A stretch of DNA of 64,000 nucleotides, taken from NCBI RefSeq assembly GCF_030014955.1, contig NZ_JAGRPV010000001.1, positions 1,736,001-1,800,000 of the forward strand, in the 5' to 3' direction. This document shows positions 52,514 to 62,067 of the stretch, in pieces. The notes under the pieces were generated by a model, which worked only from the letters and a program-made list of their open reading frames with translations, did no database searches and had not been told where the DNA came from. Source of the stretch: Cohnella hashimotonis. Its GTDB lineage: Bacteria; Bacillota; Bacilli; Paenibacillales; Paenibacillaceae. The position numbers were made by a program, and so were the translations under genes. The number at the start of each line of letters is the position of its first letter. Position 1 is the first letter of the stretch.

Positions 52514-53938
52514 ATGTCTGCACAAAACGTTTTGGATCTCATCAAGGAAAAGAATATTGAGTTTGTTGATTTTCGTTTCGTCGATCTGAACGGCCGCGCC
52601 CACCACATTACGCTGCCGGCGACGGAAGTGGACGAAGATACTTTCGTTAACGGCGTAGCATTCGACGGTTCTTCGATCACCGGCTTCCGCGGCATCGAAC
52701 AATCCGACATGGTCATGATGCCCGACACCGAATCGGTCTACGTGGATCCGTTCACCGCTCACGCGACCCTGATCGTCATGTCCAACATCTACACGCCGGA
52801 CGGCGAACGTTACGACCGCGACCCGCGTTCGATCGCGCACAAAGCCGAAGAATTCCTGCAACAATCCGGCGTAGGCACGACTGCTTTCTTCGCGCCTGAA
52901 TCCGAGTTCTTCATTTTCGACGACGTACGTTACGAGAGCACGATGAATTCTTCTTCCTTCTTCGTCGATTCCGAAGAAGCCGCATGGAATACCAACCGCA
53001 AGGAAGAGGGCGGCAACCTGGCGTTCAAAGTAGGCGTCAAGGGCGGTTACGTGCCGGTTGCTCCGGTCGACTCCCAGCAAGACATCCGCAGCGAGATGGT
53101 CCGCCTGATGCAGGATTCCGGCCTTCGCGTCGAGCGTCACCACCACGAAGTGGCGACGGCCGGCCAAGCGGAGATCAACTTCCGCTTCGATACGCTGACC
53201 AAGACTGCCGACAACCTGATGAAGTACAAATATATCGTACACAACGTTGCACGCCAATATGGCAAGGTCGCTACGTTCATGCCGAAGCCGCTGTTCGGCG
53301 ACAACGGTTCGGGCATGCACGTGCACACGTCGATCTTCAACGAAGGCGAGCCGCTCTTCTACGAGAAGGGCGCATACGCGAACCTGAGCGAGCTTGCGCT
53401 GAACTACATCGGCGGCATCCTGTACCATGCGCCTGCGCTGATCGCGATCACGAATCCGTCCACGAACTCCTTCAAGCGTCTGGTTCCTGGCTACGAAGCG
53501 CCGGTTAACCTCGTATTCTCCGCCGGCAACCGTTCTGCAGCCGTCCGTATTCCGGTCGCTGCCGTTACGCCGAAGGGCTGCCGCATCGAGTTCCGTACGC
53601 CGGACTCCACGGCTAACCCATATCTGGCCTTCGCAGCCATGCTGATGGCAGGCTTGGACGGCATCAAGCGCAAGATCGACCCGAGCGCCCTGGGCTACGG
53701 TCCGTTCGACAAGAACATCTACGAGCTGTCCGACGAAGAGAAGGCAGAAATCCGCAGCGTACCGGGCAACCTGGACGAGGCGCTTGACGCCCTCGAAGCG
53801 GATTTCGAATTCCTGACCGAAGGCGGCGTCTTCACCAAGGAATTCATCGATAACTACGTCGACGTGAAGCGCGCCGAAGCAAAGGCTGTGGCAATCCGCA
53901 TTCACCCGCACGAATACGGCCTCTACTTCGATTGCTAA
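52514..53938 (+). CDS. glnA: Glutamine synthetase, GSI-beta type
   Basis: This 474-residue enzyme makes glutamine from glutamate, ammonia and ATP. Active-site segments are FDGSSITGFRGIEQSDM, FFAPESEFFIFDD, TAGQAEINFRFD, GDNGSGMHVHTS, NPSTNSFKRLVPGYEAP and IEFRTPDSTANPY. It carries the GSI-beta insertion (about 143-190, with EEAAWNTNRKEEGGN and VKGGYVPVAPVDS) and a tyrosine, Tyr403, in KNIYELSDEE. That tyrosine corresponds to the adenylylation site of enterobacterial enzymes. GSI-alpha, the usual Bacillus form, is about 444 residues. ATG at 52514 has GGGGAGGAAA ahead. It is monocistronic, with GlnR boxes upstream and no glnR partner in the window. Confidence 0.96.
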   Translation: MSAQNVLDLIKEKNIEFVDFRFVDLNGRAHHITLPATEVDEDTFVNGVAFDGSSITGFRGIEQSDMVMMPDTESVYVDPFTAHATLIVMSNIYTPDGERYDRDPRSIAHKAEEFLQQSGVGTTAFFAPESEFFIFDDVRYESTMNSSSFFVDSEEAAWNTNRKEEGGNLAFKVGVKGGYVPVAPVDSQQDIRSEMVRLMQDSGLRVERHHHEVATAGQAEINFRFDTLTKTADNLMKYKYIVHNVARQYGKVATFMPKPLFGDNGSGMHVHTSIFNEGEPLFYEKGAYANLSELALNYIGGILYHAPALIAITNPSTNSFKRLVPGYEAPVNLVFSAGNRSAAVRIPVAAVTPKGCRIEFRTPDSTANPYLAFAAMLMAGLDGIKRKIDPSALGYGPFDKNIYELSDEEKAEIRSVPGNLDEALDALEADFEFLTEGGVFTKEFIDNYVDVKRAEAKAVAIRIHPHEYGLYFDC

Positions 53939-53954
53939 TCGATGCGTATTTTCG

Positions 53955-53980
53955 GAAAAGCTCCCGCAAGGGAGCTTTTC
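53955..53980. terminator. Bidirectional terminator between glnA and thpR
   Basis: GAAAAGCTCCC (53955-53965) and GGGAGCTTTTC (53970-53980) are perfectly complementary around GCAA, with A- and T-rich ends on both strands. Confidence 0.88.
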
Positions 53981-53990
53981 TTGCGTATGC

Positions 53991-54626
53991 TCAGCCTTTT
54001 TCGGCAAACGGAATCGTGTCGAGCGGTTCATAAGAGGGCGACCGACCGAGATGCGATCGAAATATCGTGATTGAGCTCGCGGGCCAGACGATATGCAAAT
54101 TCTCTTCCTGAGCGGAGAAAGAACGCCATAGCTCCTGCAGCTTATCCTTGGTGCAAGAGCCCCCTTCGCAGCTTCGGGCGAGCGTAACATGCGGATGATA
54201 AGGCCTGTCCTCGGGCTCGTAGCCGATCCGCTCCCGCAAGCGTTCGCCAAGCAGGCGGTGCAGCTGGTGCAGCGGCGAGATTGCAGGATCCGCCTCCTGA
54301 CTGGCGGCGACCGCATTGTCGTCGTTAGATTCTTCTACGCCGCACCAGAGCACGCGCGGCGCGGAGGCGGGGCCGAAGGTGCCCGGGACGGAGAGCGACA
54401 ATCGGGGAGGACTCGTCTGCCCGGCGGCTTCCGTCGCTGCGAGCCGGATGTCGGACAGCTTGTTCTGCGGCGTATTGCCCAAGTAATGAAGCGTGATATG
54501 GTAATCCGCGGGATGCGTCCATTTTCGATAAGACAGTGCGGGCTTCATTCCTTGCGATATGCCGCCTAGCGCGCGTTCGATGGGCTGTGGGAGTGCAATT
54601 CCTAGGAAAAGACGAAGGTTTTCCAT
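53991..54626 (-). CDS. thpR: RNA 2',3'-cyclic phosphodiesterase (ThpR)
   Basis: This 211-residue protein of the 2H phosphoesterase family opens 2',3'-cyclic phosphates on RNA, and is also called 2'-5' RNA ligase. The two catalytic HxT motifs are His43-x-Thr45 (DYHITLHYLGN) and His146-x-Thr148 (YHPHVTLARS). The spacing and length are normal. ATG at 54626 follows GAGGAGGCC 6 bases ahead; the longer ORF start at 54695 is less likely. A 20-residue Asp/Ala-rich loop (about 98-118) is an extra insertion. It converges on glnA and diverges from serC. Confidence 0.92.
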   Translation of the reverse strand: MENLRLFLGIALPQPIERALGGISQGMKPALSYRKWTHPADYHITLHYLGNTPQNKLSDIRLAATEAAGQTSPPRLSLSVPGTFGPASAPRVLWCGVEESNDDNAVAASQEADPAISPLHQLHRLLGERLRERIGYEPEDRPYHPHVTLARSCEGGSCTKDKLQELWRSFSAQEENLHIVWPASSITIFRSHLGRSPSYEPLDTIPFAEKG

Positions 54627-54752
54627 GATGGCCTCCTCATTCGTTCGGGAATTTTGTGTTTTGTCATCCTTTTGTCCTTTAAAGCGGTTGAACACGCCTG
54701 GCAGCTTTGTTATGATGTTTGAAGATGAAACGACTACAAGGTGGGAAATGAA

Positions 54753-55841
54753 ATGTCCAATCGTGCCTACAATTTTAACGCGGGTCCGGCCGCTTTGCCC
54801 TTAGAGGTTCTGCAGCGGGCGCAGGAGCAATTTGTCGATTTTGAGAACAGCGGCATGTCGCTGATGGAGATGTCCCACCGCGGCGCCATTTACGAACGCG
54901 TACATAATGAGACGGAGCAGCTGGTACGCGAGCTGATGGGCGTGCCCGAGGGTTACAAGGTGCTGCTCGTCCAAGGCGGCGCCAGCACGCAGTTCGCCAT
55001 GGTGCCGATGAATCTGCTTAAGCCGGACAAGGTGTCCGCTTATGTCGGGACCGGCAGCTGGGCGACCAAAGCAATCAAGGAAGCGAAGCTGTTCGGCGAG
55101 GTCTCGATCGCAGCCTCCTCCGAAGCGGACGCTTACAAGCGCATTCCGTCCCCGGGCGAGCTTAGCGTGCCGGACAACGCCGCATACGTCCATCTGACTT
55201 CGAACGAGACGATCGAAGGGACCCAGTGGGCCGAATACCCGGACACCGGCGAGATTCCGCTCGTGGCGGACATGTCCAGCGATATTTTGTGCCGGCCGGT
55301 CGACGTATCTCGTTTTGGACTTATCTATGCAGGGGCGCAAAAAAATCTCGGACCGTCCGGCGTCACCATCGTCATCGTGCGCGAAGATCTGGTCGGCGCA
55401 CCCTCGATGACCGTGCCGACGATGCTTCGTTACGACACCCATGCGAAGAGCGGCTCTCTGTATAATACCCCGCCTTCGTTCGCCATTTACATGGCCAACC
55501 AGGTTTTGCACTGGGTGAAGGCGCAGGGCGGCGCCGCCGGCGTAGAGCGATTGAACCGGGAAAAAGCGAATCTCATCTACTCGACGATCGACGCGAGCGG
55601 CGGCTTCTACAAAGGCTTCGCGAATCCGGACAGCCGTTCCATCATGAACGTCACCTTCCGACTCGGCAGCGAAGAGCTCGAGAAGAAGTTCGTCAAGGAC
55701 TCCGAGGCCGCAGGCTTCATCGGACTCAAAGGCCACCGCGACGTCGGAGGGCTGCGCGCTTCGATCTACAACGCCGTACCGCTCAGCAGCGTCAAGGCGC
55801 TTGTGGACTTCATGGGCGAATTTGCCCGCACCAACGGTTAG
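54753..55841 (+). CDS. serC: Phosphoserine aminotransferase
   Basis: This 362-residue PLP enzyme transfers the amino group from glutamate to 3-phosphohydroxypyruvate in serine synthesis. Marks are NFNAGPAALPLEVL, SLMEMSHRG, LLVQGGASTQFAMVPMNLL in pieces, HLTSNETIEGTQW, DMSSDILCRPVDVSRFGLIYAGAQKNLGPSG with the Schiff-base Lys197, and HRDVGGLRASIYNAV at the end. The ORF opens with GTG at 54741, but ATG 54753 (MSNRAYNF) is the usual N-terminus and has AAGGTGG 8 bases ahead. The gene has its own terminator. Confidence 0.97.
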   Translation: MSNRAYNFNAGPAALPLEVLQRAQEQFVDFENSGMSLMEMSHRGAIYERVHNETEQLVRELMGVPEGYKVLLVQGGASTQFAMVPMNLLKPDKVSAYVGTGSWATKAIKEAKLFGEVSIAASSEADAYKRIPSPGELSVPDNAAYVHLTSNETIEGTQWAEYPDTGEIPLVADMSSDILCRPVDVSRFGLIYAGAQKNLGPSGVTIVIVREDLVGAPSMTVPTMLRYDTHAKSGSLYNTPPSFAIYMANQVLHWVKAQGGAAGVERLNREKANLIYSTIDASGGFYKGFANPDSRSIMNVTFRLGSEELEKKFVKDSEAAGFIGLKGHRDVGGLRASIYNAVPLSSVKALVDFMGEFARTNG

Positions 55842-55888
55842 GGACGTCCGGCTGCTGCCGACGCATGCATAGCAGGCCGAATTGGATT

Positions 55889-55914
55889 AACCGCGGCGCC
55901 CGCCGCGGTTTTTT
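55889..55914 (+). terminator. Terminator after serC
   Basis: AACCGCGGCG (55889-55898) and CGCCGCGGTT (55901-55910) are perfectly complementary with a 2-base loop, followed by a T-run. Confidence 0.88.
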
Positions 55915-55967
55915 CGCATCGGCTGATGCATCGCCTGATGATATTTGCTAAAGGAGGATGGCATCGA

Positions 55968-56435
55968 ATGCCTTTTCATATTGTACTCGTCGAGCCCGAG
56001 ATTCCCGCGAATACCGGCAATATCGCCCGTACTTGCGCCGCTACGGGCACTCACCTGCATCTGGTGCGCCCGCTCGGCTTCTCGACCGACGACAAGGTGC
56101 TGAAGCGCGCGGGTCTCGATTATTGGTACGCCGTCAACATCACGTATTACGATTCATTCGGAGAGGTAAGAAGCGCATTCCCCGAAGGGCGGTTTTTCTA
56201 CGCCAGCACCCGCAGCTCGCGACGCTACAGCGAGATGCAGTACAGGGACGGGGACTTGTTCGTCTTCGGCAAAGAAACCAAGGGCTTGCCGCAAGCGCTC
56301 CTCGACGAGAATCCGGGACAGAGCATCCGCATGCCGATGACGGACAAGGTCCGGTCGCTTAATCTCGCCAACTCCGCTGCGATCGTGGTGTACGAAGCGC
56401 TTAGGCAAACCGGTTTTCCTGGATTGGAAGGCTAA
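55968..56435 (+). CDS. trmL: tRNA (cytidine(34)-2'-O)-methyltransferase (TrmL)
   Basis: This 155-residue SPOUT methyltransferase modifies the wobble base of tRNA-Leu isoacceptors. The three family motifs are EPEIPANTGNIARTCAATG, DLFVFGKETKGLP and RSLNLANSAAIVVYEALRQ, the last two forming the knotted SAM pocket. The length is typical. ATG at 55968 has AAAGGAGG 10 bases ahead; the longer ORF from 55926 runs through that site. It lies just after serC but behind a terminator, so it is probably separately expressed. Confidence 0.94.
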   Translation: MPFHIVLVEPEIPANTGNIARTCAATGTHLHLVRPLGFSTDDKVLKRAGLDYWYAVNITYYDSFGEVRSAFPEGRFFYASTRSSRRYSEMQYRDGDLFVFGKETKGLPQALLDENPGQSIRMPMTDKVRSLNLANSAAIVVYEALRQTGFPGLEG

Positions 56436-56594
56436 AAAGCTAATTTTTTCGACATAAATCGGCAAGATTCTTGCATTATTTTAAGCAAAATCTATTTTTT
56501 GCAGGGATTGTCGAGGAAGTTAGCGAACCTTAGGTTAAGACTTGGGCATAATCCGCACTTGTTATGAATAACGAAAGAATGGGAGAGGACTGCT

Positions 56595-56837
56595 TTGAAG
56601 CCTGCTGGTGTCGTAAGAAAAGTGGACCAACTCGGCCGGATCGTGCTGCCGAAATCGCTGCGTAAACGTTATCAGATGAATGAAGGAGATCCCGTAGAGA
56701 TTCTGGTGCAGGGAGATCATATTATTCTGGAGCGTTACCGCCCGCGGTGCGTATTCTGCTCGTCCATGGAGAACGTCACCGAATACAAGGAACGCCATGT
56801 TTGCGGCGCTTGCCTGAAGGAAATGAACACGCTCTAA
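56595..56837 (+). CDS. AbrB-like transition-state regulator with zinc-ribbon-like tail
   Basis: This 80-residue DNA-binding protein has an N-terminal swapped-hairpin AbrB fold (about 1-50, with KPAGVVRKVDQLGRIVLPKSLR and VEILVQGDHIILERY). It replaces the usual AbrB C-terminal dimerisation region by two CxxC pairs, CVFC (52-55) and CGAC (70-73), a probable zinc ribbon. Start is TTG at 56595 with GGGAGAGGA ahead. AbrB-type proteins repress stationary-phase genes; this form is common in Paenibacillus. It is monocistronic. Confidence 0.88.
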   Translation: MKPAGVVRKVDQLGRIVLPKSLRKRYQMNEGDPVEILVQGDHIILERYRPRCVFCSSMENVTEYKERHVCGACLKEMNTL

Positions 56838-56860
56838 TTCACAATTCCATCGACTGTTAA

Positions 56861-56910
56861 CGAGAGCCCTTCCCGACCGGCAGCTGTGCCGGACCGGAAG
56901 CGGCTCTTAT
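56861..56910 (+). terminator. Terminator after the AbrB-like gene
   Basis: A long imperfect stem pairs GAGCC...GACCGGCA (about 56863-56884) with TGCCGG...GGCTC (about 56887-56906), ending in TTATT. Confidence 0.6.
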
Positions 56911-56934
56911 TCGTTTCAGGACGCCTATCATTAA

Positions 56935-56981
56935 AAGACCCCCAGTACAGCCCGCTCGCGCGGAGTTGTCTTGGGGGTCTT
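56935..56981 (-). terminator. Terminator of the miniprotein gene
   Basis: AAGACCCCCA (56935-56944) pairs with TGGGGGTCTT (56972-56981). Read on the minus strand it ends in TTTTA. Confidence 0.75.
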
Positions 56982-57025
56982 GCCGCTTCGCGAAGCCTGA
57001 GGCGGATGCCTGTCCGAAATCGGGA

Positions 57026-57136
57026 TCAGAGACCTTTGGTCTTGTCCTCGTTGTACGCGGCAGTCAGCATCGCCGTGATGAACAGCGCGAATACAAGCAT
57101 GACGATCCAGAACTTGTCGCTCATACCCAGTAACAT
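57026..57136 (-). CDS. 36-residue single-span membrane miniprotein
   Basis: This short ORF is marked by a strong GGAGGTG 6 bases ahead of ATG at 57136, a TATAAT at 57169-57164 and a terminator downstream, so it looks like a complete gene. The 36-residue product has one hydrophobic helix (about 9-26, FWIVMLVFALFITAMLTA) and a charged tail YNEDKTKGL. The frame is open further upstream (to 57289), but only this start has a site. I do not recognise a family. A regulatory or stress-related membrane peptide is possible. Confidence 0.7.
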   Translation of the reverse strand: MLLGMSDKFWIVMLVFALFITAMLTAAYNEDKTKGL

Positions 57137-57163
57137 GTTCGACACCTCCACTAAACTTCCTCT

Positions 57164-57169
57164 ATTATA
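57164..57169 (-). promoter_or_regulatory. -10 element of the miniprotein gene
   Basis: TATAAT on the minus strand, 28 bases before the ATG at 57136. The -35 is unclear. Confidence 0.5.
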
Positions 57170-57281
57170 ACCAAGCCCGCCCAAAAAGAAAACGCAAAAA
57201 ACGGCGTTCGCGCAGCATACACTGTATTGTGGGCAAAACGCCCGGCGCGCGAGCGCACGGAAGCGATTGGAGATGGGGGCC

Positions 57282-58403
57282 ATGATCAATTGGATGGGCG
57301 GCTGGCCTGCGGACGGTTTGTTGGCTGAAGCCGAGTGGCAGGAAAAGCGCCAGGCGTCGTCTGCTGCGGCGGCGGAAGCGATCGCGTACAGACTGCGCCG
57401 GCAGGAAACGGAGAAACGGCTCTCCTCGCTCGTTTTGTCGGGCCAGCTCGGTCCTTATTGGCAGCCTGCGGACGACCCGGGACAATGGCTCCTTACGGAT
57501 GACGCGGACGAAGCGCTCAGATTGACGACGAAGGAGCTGCTGCGGCCGGGCGATGCGGTGCTGGTCGAGCGTCCCACGAGCCGTACGGCATTGCAGCTGT
57601 TCGCCCGGGCGGGCGCGGCCGTATTCGAGGTGCCGGGCGGCACGGAGGGTATGAATCCGGAAGCGTTGTCGGACGCCATCGCCGCCGTGAAGCCGCGCGC
57701 CGTCTATGTATCCCTGACCTGCTCGGATCCGGCGGGCTGCAGGTGGAGCGACGAACGGCGCGCCGCGCTGTTAAGACTGTGCGCGCAAGCCGGCGTAGCG
57801 CTCGTTCTCGACGAGCGGCAAAGTCTGACCTGCGACTGGACGGCAAACCTGGCGGATGGTCAAGAAGCCGGGCCGACCGCGGTCATCGGCGGCCTGCCGT
57901 CCGGACTCGTGTCAGGCATGCGCCTCGGGTGGCTTCAATGGACCGGGTGGACCGAGGCCGACCGGACATTCATACCCCTTCCTCCTGCGAGAAGACCGGA
58001 CCGCGAGCGGGATGCGCTGGACAACCGCGAGGCACTGCTTCGTTATTGGAGCGAATCGTCTCCGATCCCGGCGCTCGAGACGCTAAGGTTCATCTATCGG
58101 ACGCGACACGCCTTGCTTGCGGAGCAAATCGCGCAGACTGGAATTCCGGGCTTGATCTGCAAGCAGCCCGAAGCGGGGAGCCACGCCTGGCTGAAGCTCC
58201 CGGACGGATTGGAGGGCGAGCCGCTGCTGAAGGCGGCATGGCTCGAAGGCGTACTGTTCCAGCCGGGGGCCGGTTATTACGCGACGGCGGCGGATCGATC
58301 GCGGCTGCGCCTGACGCCTGTTCATTCGGATGAGCGGGAAATCACGGAGGGCGTCAAGCGGCTGCGCCAGACGATCGAGGCTTTTACGGGAAGATCGGGA
58401 TAA
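57282..58403 (+). CDS. Class I/II aminotransferase-like protein lacking the PLP lysine
   Basis: This 373-residue protein aligns with the aminotransferase domain of MocR-type and aminoadipate-type PLP enzymes: NWMGGWPADGLL, VLVERPTSRTALQLF, YVSLTCSDPAG (usually YVTPSxQNPTG), VLDERQSL and SRLRLTP near the end. At the place of the usual SFSKTLxPGLRLGY motif it has GLPSGLVSGMRLGW, so the Schiff-base lysine is replaced. The Asn of QNPTG is also changed. It is probably not a functional transaminase. There is no N-terminal GntR domain. ATG at 57282 has GGAG 9 bases ahead. It converges on the Rieske gene, 3 bp away. Confidence 0.8.
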   Translation: MINWMGGWPADGLLAEAEWQEKRQASSAAAAEAIAYRLRRQETEKRLSSLVLSGQLGPYWQPADDPGQWLLTDDADEALRLTTKELLRPGDAVLVERPTSRTALQLFARAGAAVFEVPGGTEGMNPEALSDAIAAVKPRAVYVSLTCSDPAGCRWSDERRAALLRLCAQAGVALVLDERQSLTCDWTANLADGQEAGPTAVIGGLPSGLVSGMRLGWLQWTGWTEADRTFIPLPPARRPDRERDALDNREALLRYWSESSPIPALETLRFIYRTRHALLAEQIAQTGIPGLICKQPEAGSHAWLKLPDGLEGEPLLKAAWLEGVLFQPGAGYYATAADRSRLRLTPVHSDEREITEGVKRLRQTIEAFTGRSG

Positions 58404-58406
58404 AGC

Positions 58407-58715
58407 TCAGTAATCGGAGCCGATCGCGTATAGCTGGCCGTCGACGAGTTCGACGTTGCGGCGCATGAGGCGCTCGTCGCCGCGGTTCGTGCACGCGCCG
58501 GAGCGTCCGTCGAACGTCCAATAGTGGAGCGGACAGTAAAAATCGCCGTCGGCAAGCAGCACCTCTCCGCCGGCATGCGGACAAAACGAGAGAAGGAGCA
58601 GCAGGCGTCCTTCCTCGTCCTTCGTCAGCCAGTAAGGCGTGCCGTCCAGCTCCAACGATAAAGGCGAGCCGTCGAACATCTCGGCGGAACCGAGCAGAAT
58701 GCGCGAATCGGTCAT
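58407..58715 (-). CDS. Rieske [2Fe-2S] domain protein
   Basis: This 102-residue protein is a stand-alone Rieske ferredoxin of the non-heme dioxygenase type. The cluster ligands are Cys45-x-His47 (FCPHAGG) and Cys61-xx-His64 (YCPLHYWTFD). The rest is the usual small beta-sandwich. It starts at ATG 58715, overlapping the stop of the upstream DUF2161 gene as ATGA, so it is translationally coupled. No oxygenase subunit is adjacent; its electron partner is unknown. Confidence 0.92.
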   Translation of the reverse strand: MTDSRILLGSAEMFDGSPLSLELDGTPYWLTKDEEGRLLLLLSFCPHAGGEVLLADGDFYCPLHYWTFDGRSGACTNRGDERLMRRNVELVDGQLYAIGSDY

Positions 58716-59707
58716 GTGCGCTGCAACTCCTCTATATAGTAGATAGCCGATTCAAGCGCGTCGGCATTTATGGCTGCTTCGTCTTCTAAGGCATCTAACC
58801 GTTCGGCGGATTCAGCTTCGGCAGCCTCCGCGCCGGACTCCGTCCGCTCAGCGGCATCTGCGGCAGCGGCACCGGCCCACGGAAACAGGGTCGTCCAATA
58901 CGATACCGCTTCACGATATTCAAGCAACGCGGCATGACCGGCCGGCGTCAACGCGTACAGCCCGCGGCCTGTCTTGGAGAACCAGCCGTAATAGTTGCTG
59001 CGCAGCAGCTGGCCCGGATCGGCGACGCCGGTGAGCGCGCCGACCTGCCTCGGGGCTAGCGCAGGCGCGTCGGCGCAGCGGAGCGCCAGCGCGCATTGGA
59101 GCGCGCGCTCCCTGTAAGCCGTGACGAGCTTGCGCTTCGTACTGCCGCCGATATTGTAATCGCCGCTGCGTCCCGCGAATTCCTTGAGCAGCTTGGCGGC
59201 GCCCTTGCGCCGGCCGCCGGACCTGGCCGTCGGCGCGGCGGCCGGCAGAAGCGGAACGGCCGATGCCGCGTAGCGCTCGGCCGCGTTCTCGGCGACGGCG
59301 GGCGAGACGCCTCCAGTCGGAATTACTCCGGCCGGCGGGGCGCCGATCTCGCACCATACCTCGATAACCGGCCGCTTGGTTTTGTAAAAGGTCACCGTCA
59401 TGAAGCCGAGAGAGAGCCTGCGGCACAGATCCGAAATCTCGCCGAAGCGCTGGTTATGCGCCCCCTTCTTGACCCGGTTGCGCTCGACGGCGAGCCATAC
59501 GGCGGCGCCAGTGCGCTGACGATCCAGGCCTTGCAGCAGCAGGGCGAGCGTAAACGTTTTTTTCATCTCGACGATGACGGGCAGCGATTCGCCATGCCGG
59601 AGCGCGACCAGGTCGCAGCCCTTGATCTCCGCTTTGACCTCGTAGCCCCTCGCCGTCCAGAACGCTTTGAGCGCAGGATACAGCTCCGTCTCGTATTTGA
59701 CCGCCAT
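58712..59707 (-). CDS. DUF2161 protein, PD-(D/E)XK nuclease-like
   Basis: This 331-residue protein has an N-terminal nuclease-like domain (about 1-120). The residues AEIKGCDLVALRHG and PVIVEMKK fit the D-...-E-x-K pattern of PD-(D/E)XK enzymes. A Lys/Arg-rich middle (about 165-180) and a helical, DNA-binding-like part (about 215-260; ALTGVADPGQLLRSNYYGWF in short) follow, with an acidic Ala/Glu tail (about 280-331). ATG at 59707 has GGGGGAAT 6 bases ahead; the longer ORF starts at 59737. DUF2161 is annotated as a putative phosphodiesterase. Its coupling to a Rieske protein is unexplained. Confidence 0.85.
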   Translation of the reverse strand: MAVKYETELYPALKAFWTARGYEVKAEIKGCDLVALRHGESLPVIVEMKKTFTLALLLQGLDRQRTGAAVWLAVERNRVKKGAHNQRFGEISDLCRRLSLGFMTVTFYKTKRPVIEVWCEIGAPPAGVIPTGGVSPAVAENAAERYAASAVPLLPAAAPTARSGGRRKGAAKLLKEFAGRSGDYNIGGSTKRKLVTAYRERALQCALALRCADAPALAPRQVGALTGVADPGQLLRSNYYGWFSKTGRGLYALTPAGHAALLEYREAVSYWTTLFPWAGAAAADAAERTESGAEAAEAESAERLDALEDEAAINADALESAIYYIEELQRT

Positions 59708-59876
59708 GCCGATTCCCCCGTTCGCCGCTTGATTCACACATTATAGCACGGTCATTTATTTTCATCCCGTTTTCGGGGCAAATTCGTCCACCTCCCCGCA
59801 TAGGTATAGAGTACGTTGCGAAGACGATGAATGGTCACACCGATAGAGAGACGGAAGAGACAGGGAGGATAGCGGC

Positions 59877-61772
<1,896 letters not shown>

Positions 61773-61805
61773 TCGCAACGCCCCCATTTTCATACCGCAT
61801 CGCCG

Positions 61806-61831
61806 ATCCTGCCTCCGGCAGGATTTTTTTT
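61806..61831 (+). terminator. Terminator after prkA
   Basis: ATCCTGCC (61806-61813) and GGCAGGAT (61817-61824) are perfectly complementary, followed by eight Ts. Confidence 0.88.
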
Positions 61832-62067
61832 ATGGTGTTCTCCGGACTCGGGCGGCGAAAATTGGCGATTTGTCTTTCAGGCCAGCGCGCGATCGGTGCG
61901 CCCGGAGCCGGTCGGACGTTTGACGTAATCGGCCCTGCATCCACGCCATTCTATCGCCTTGCTGCGAAAGAAAGCGGAAGACGACTGTTGACGGAATCGC
62001 GCGGAGCTACTATGATCTAACTAAGATCTAAGATAGATTTTAAAATGGTTCAAGAGGTGGCGCCGAG

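Noticed and set aside
61832..62020. 62-codon ORF between prkA and the apionate lactonase-like gene
   Set aside because: It begins directly behind the prkA terminator T-run, without a ribosome site, and shows no similarity I recognise.
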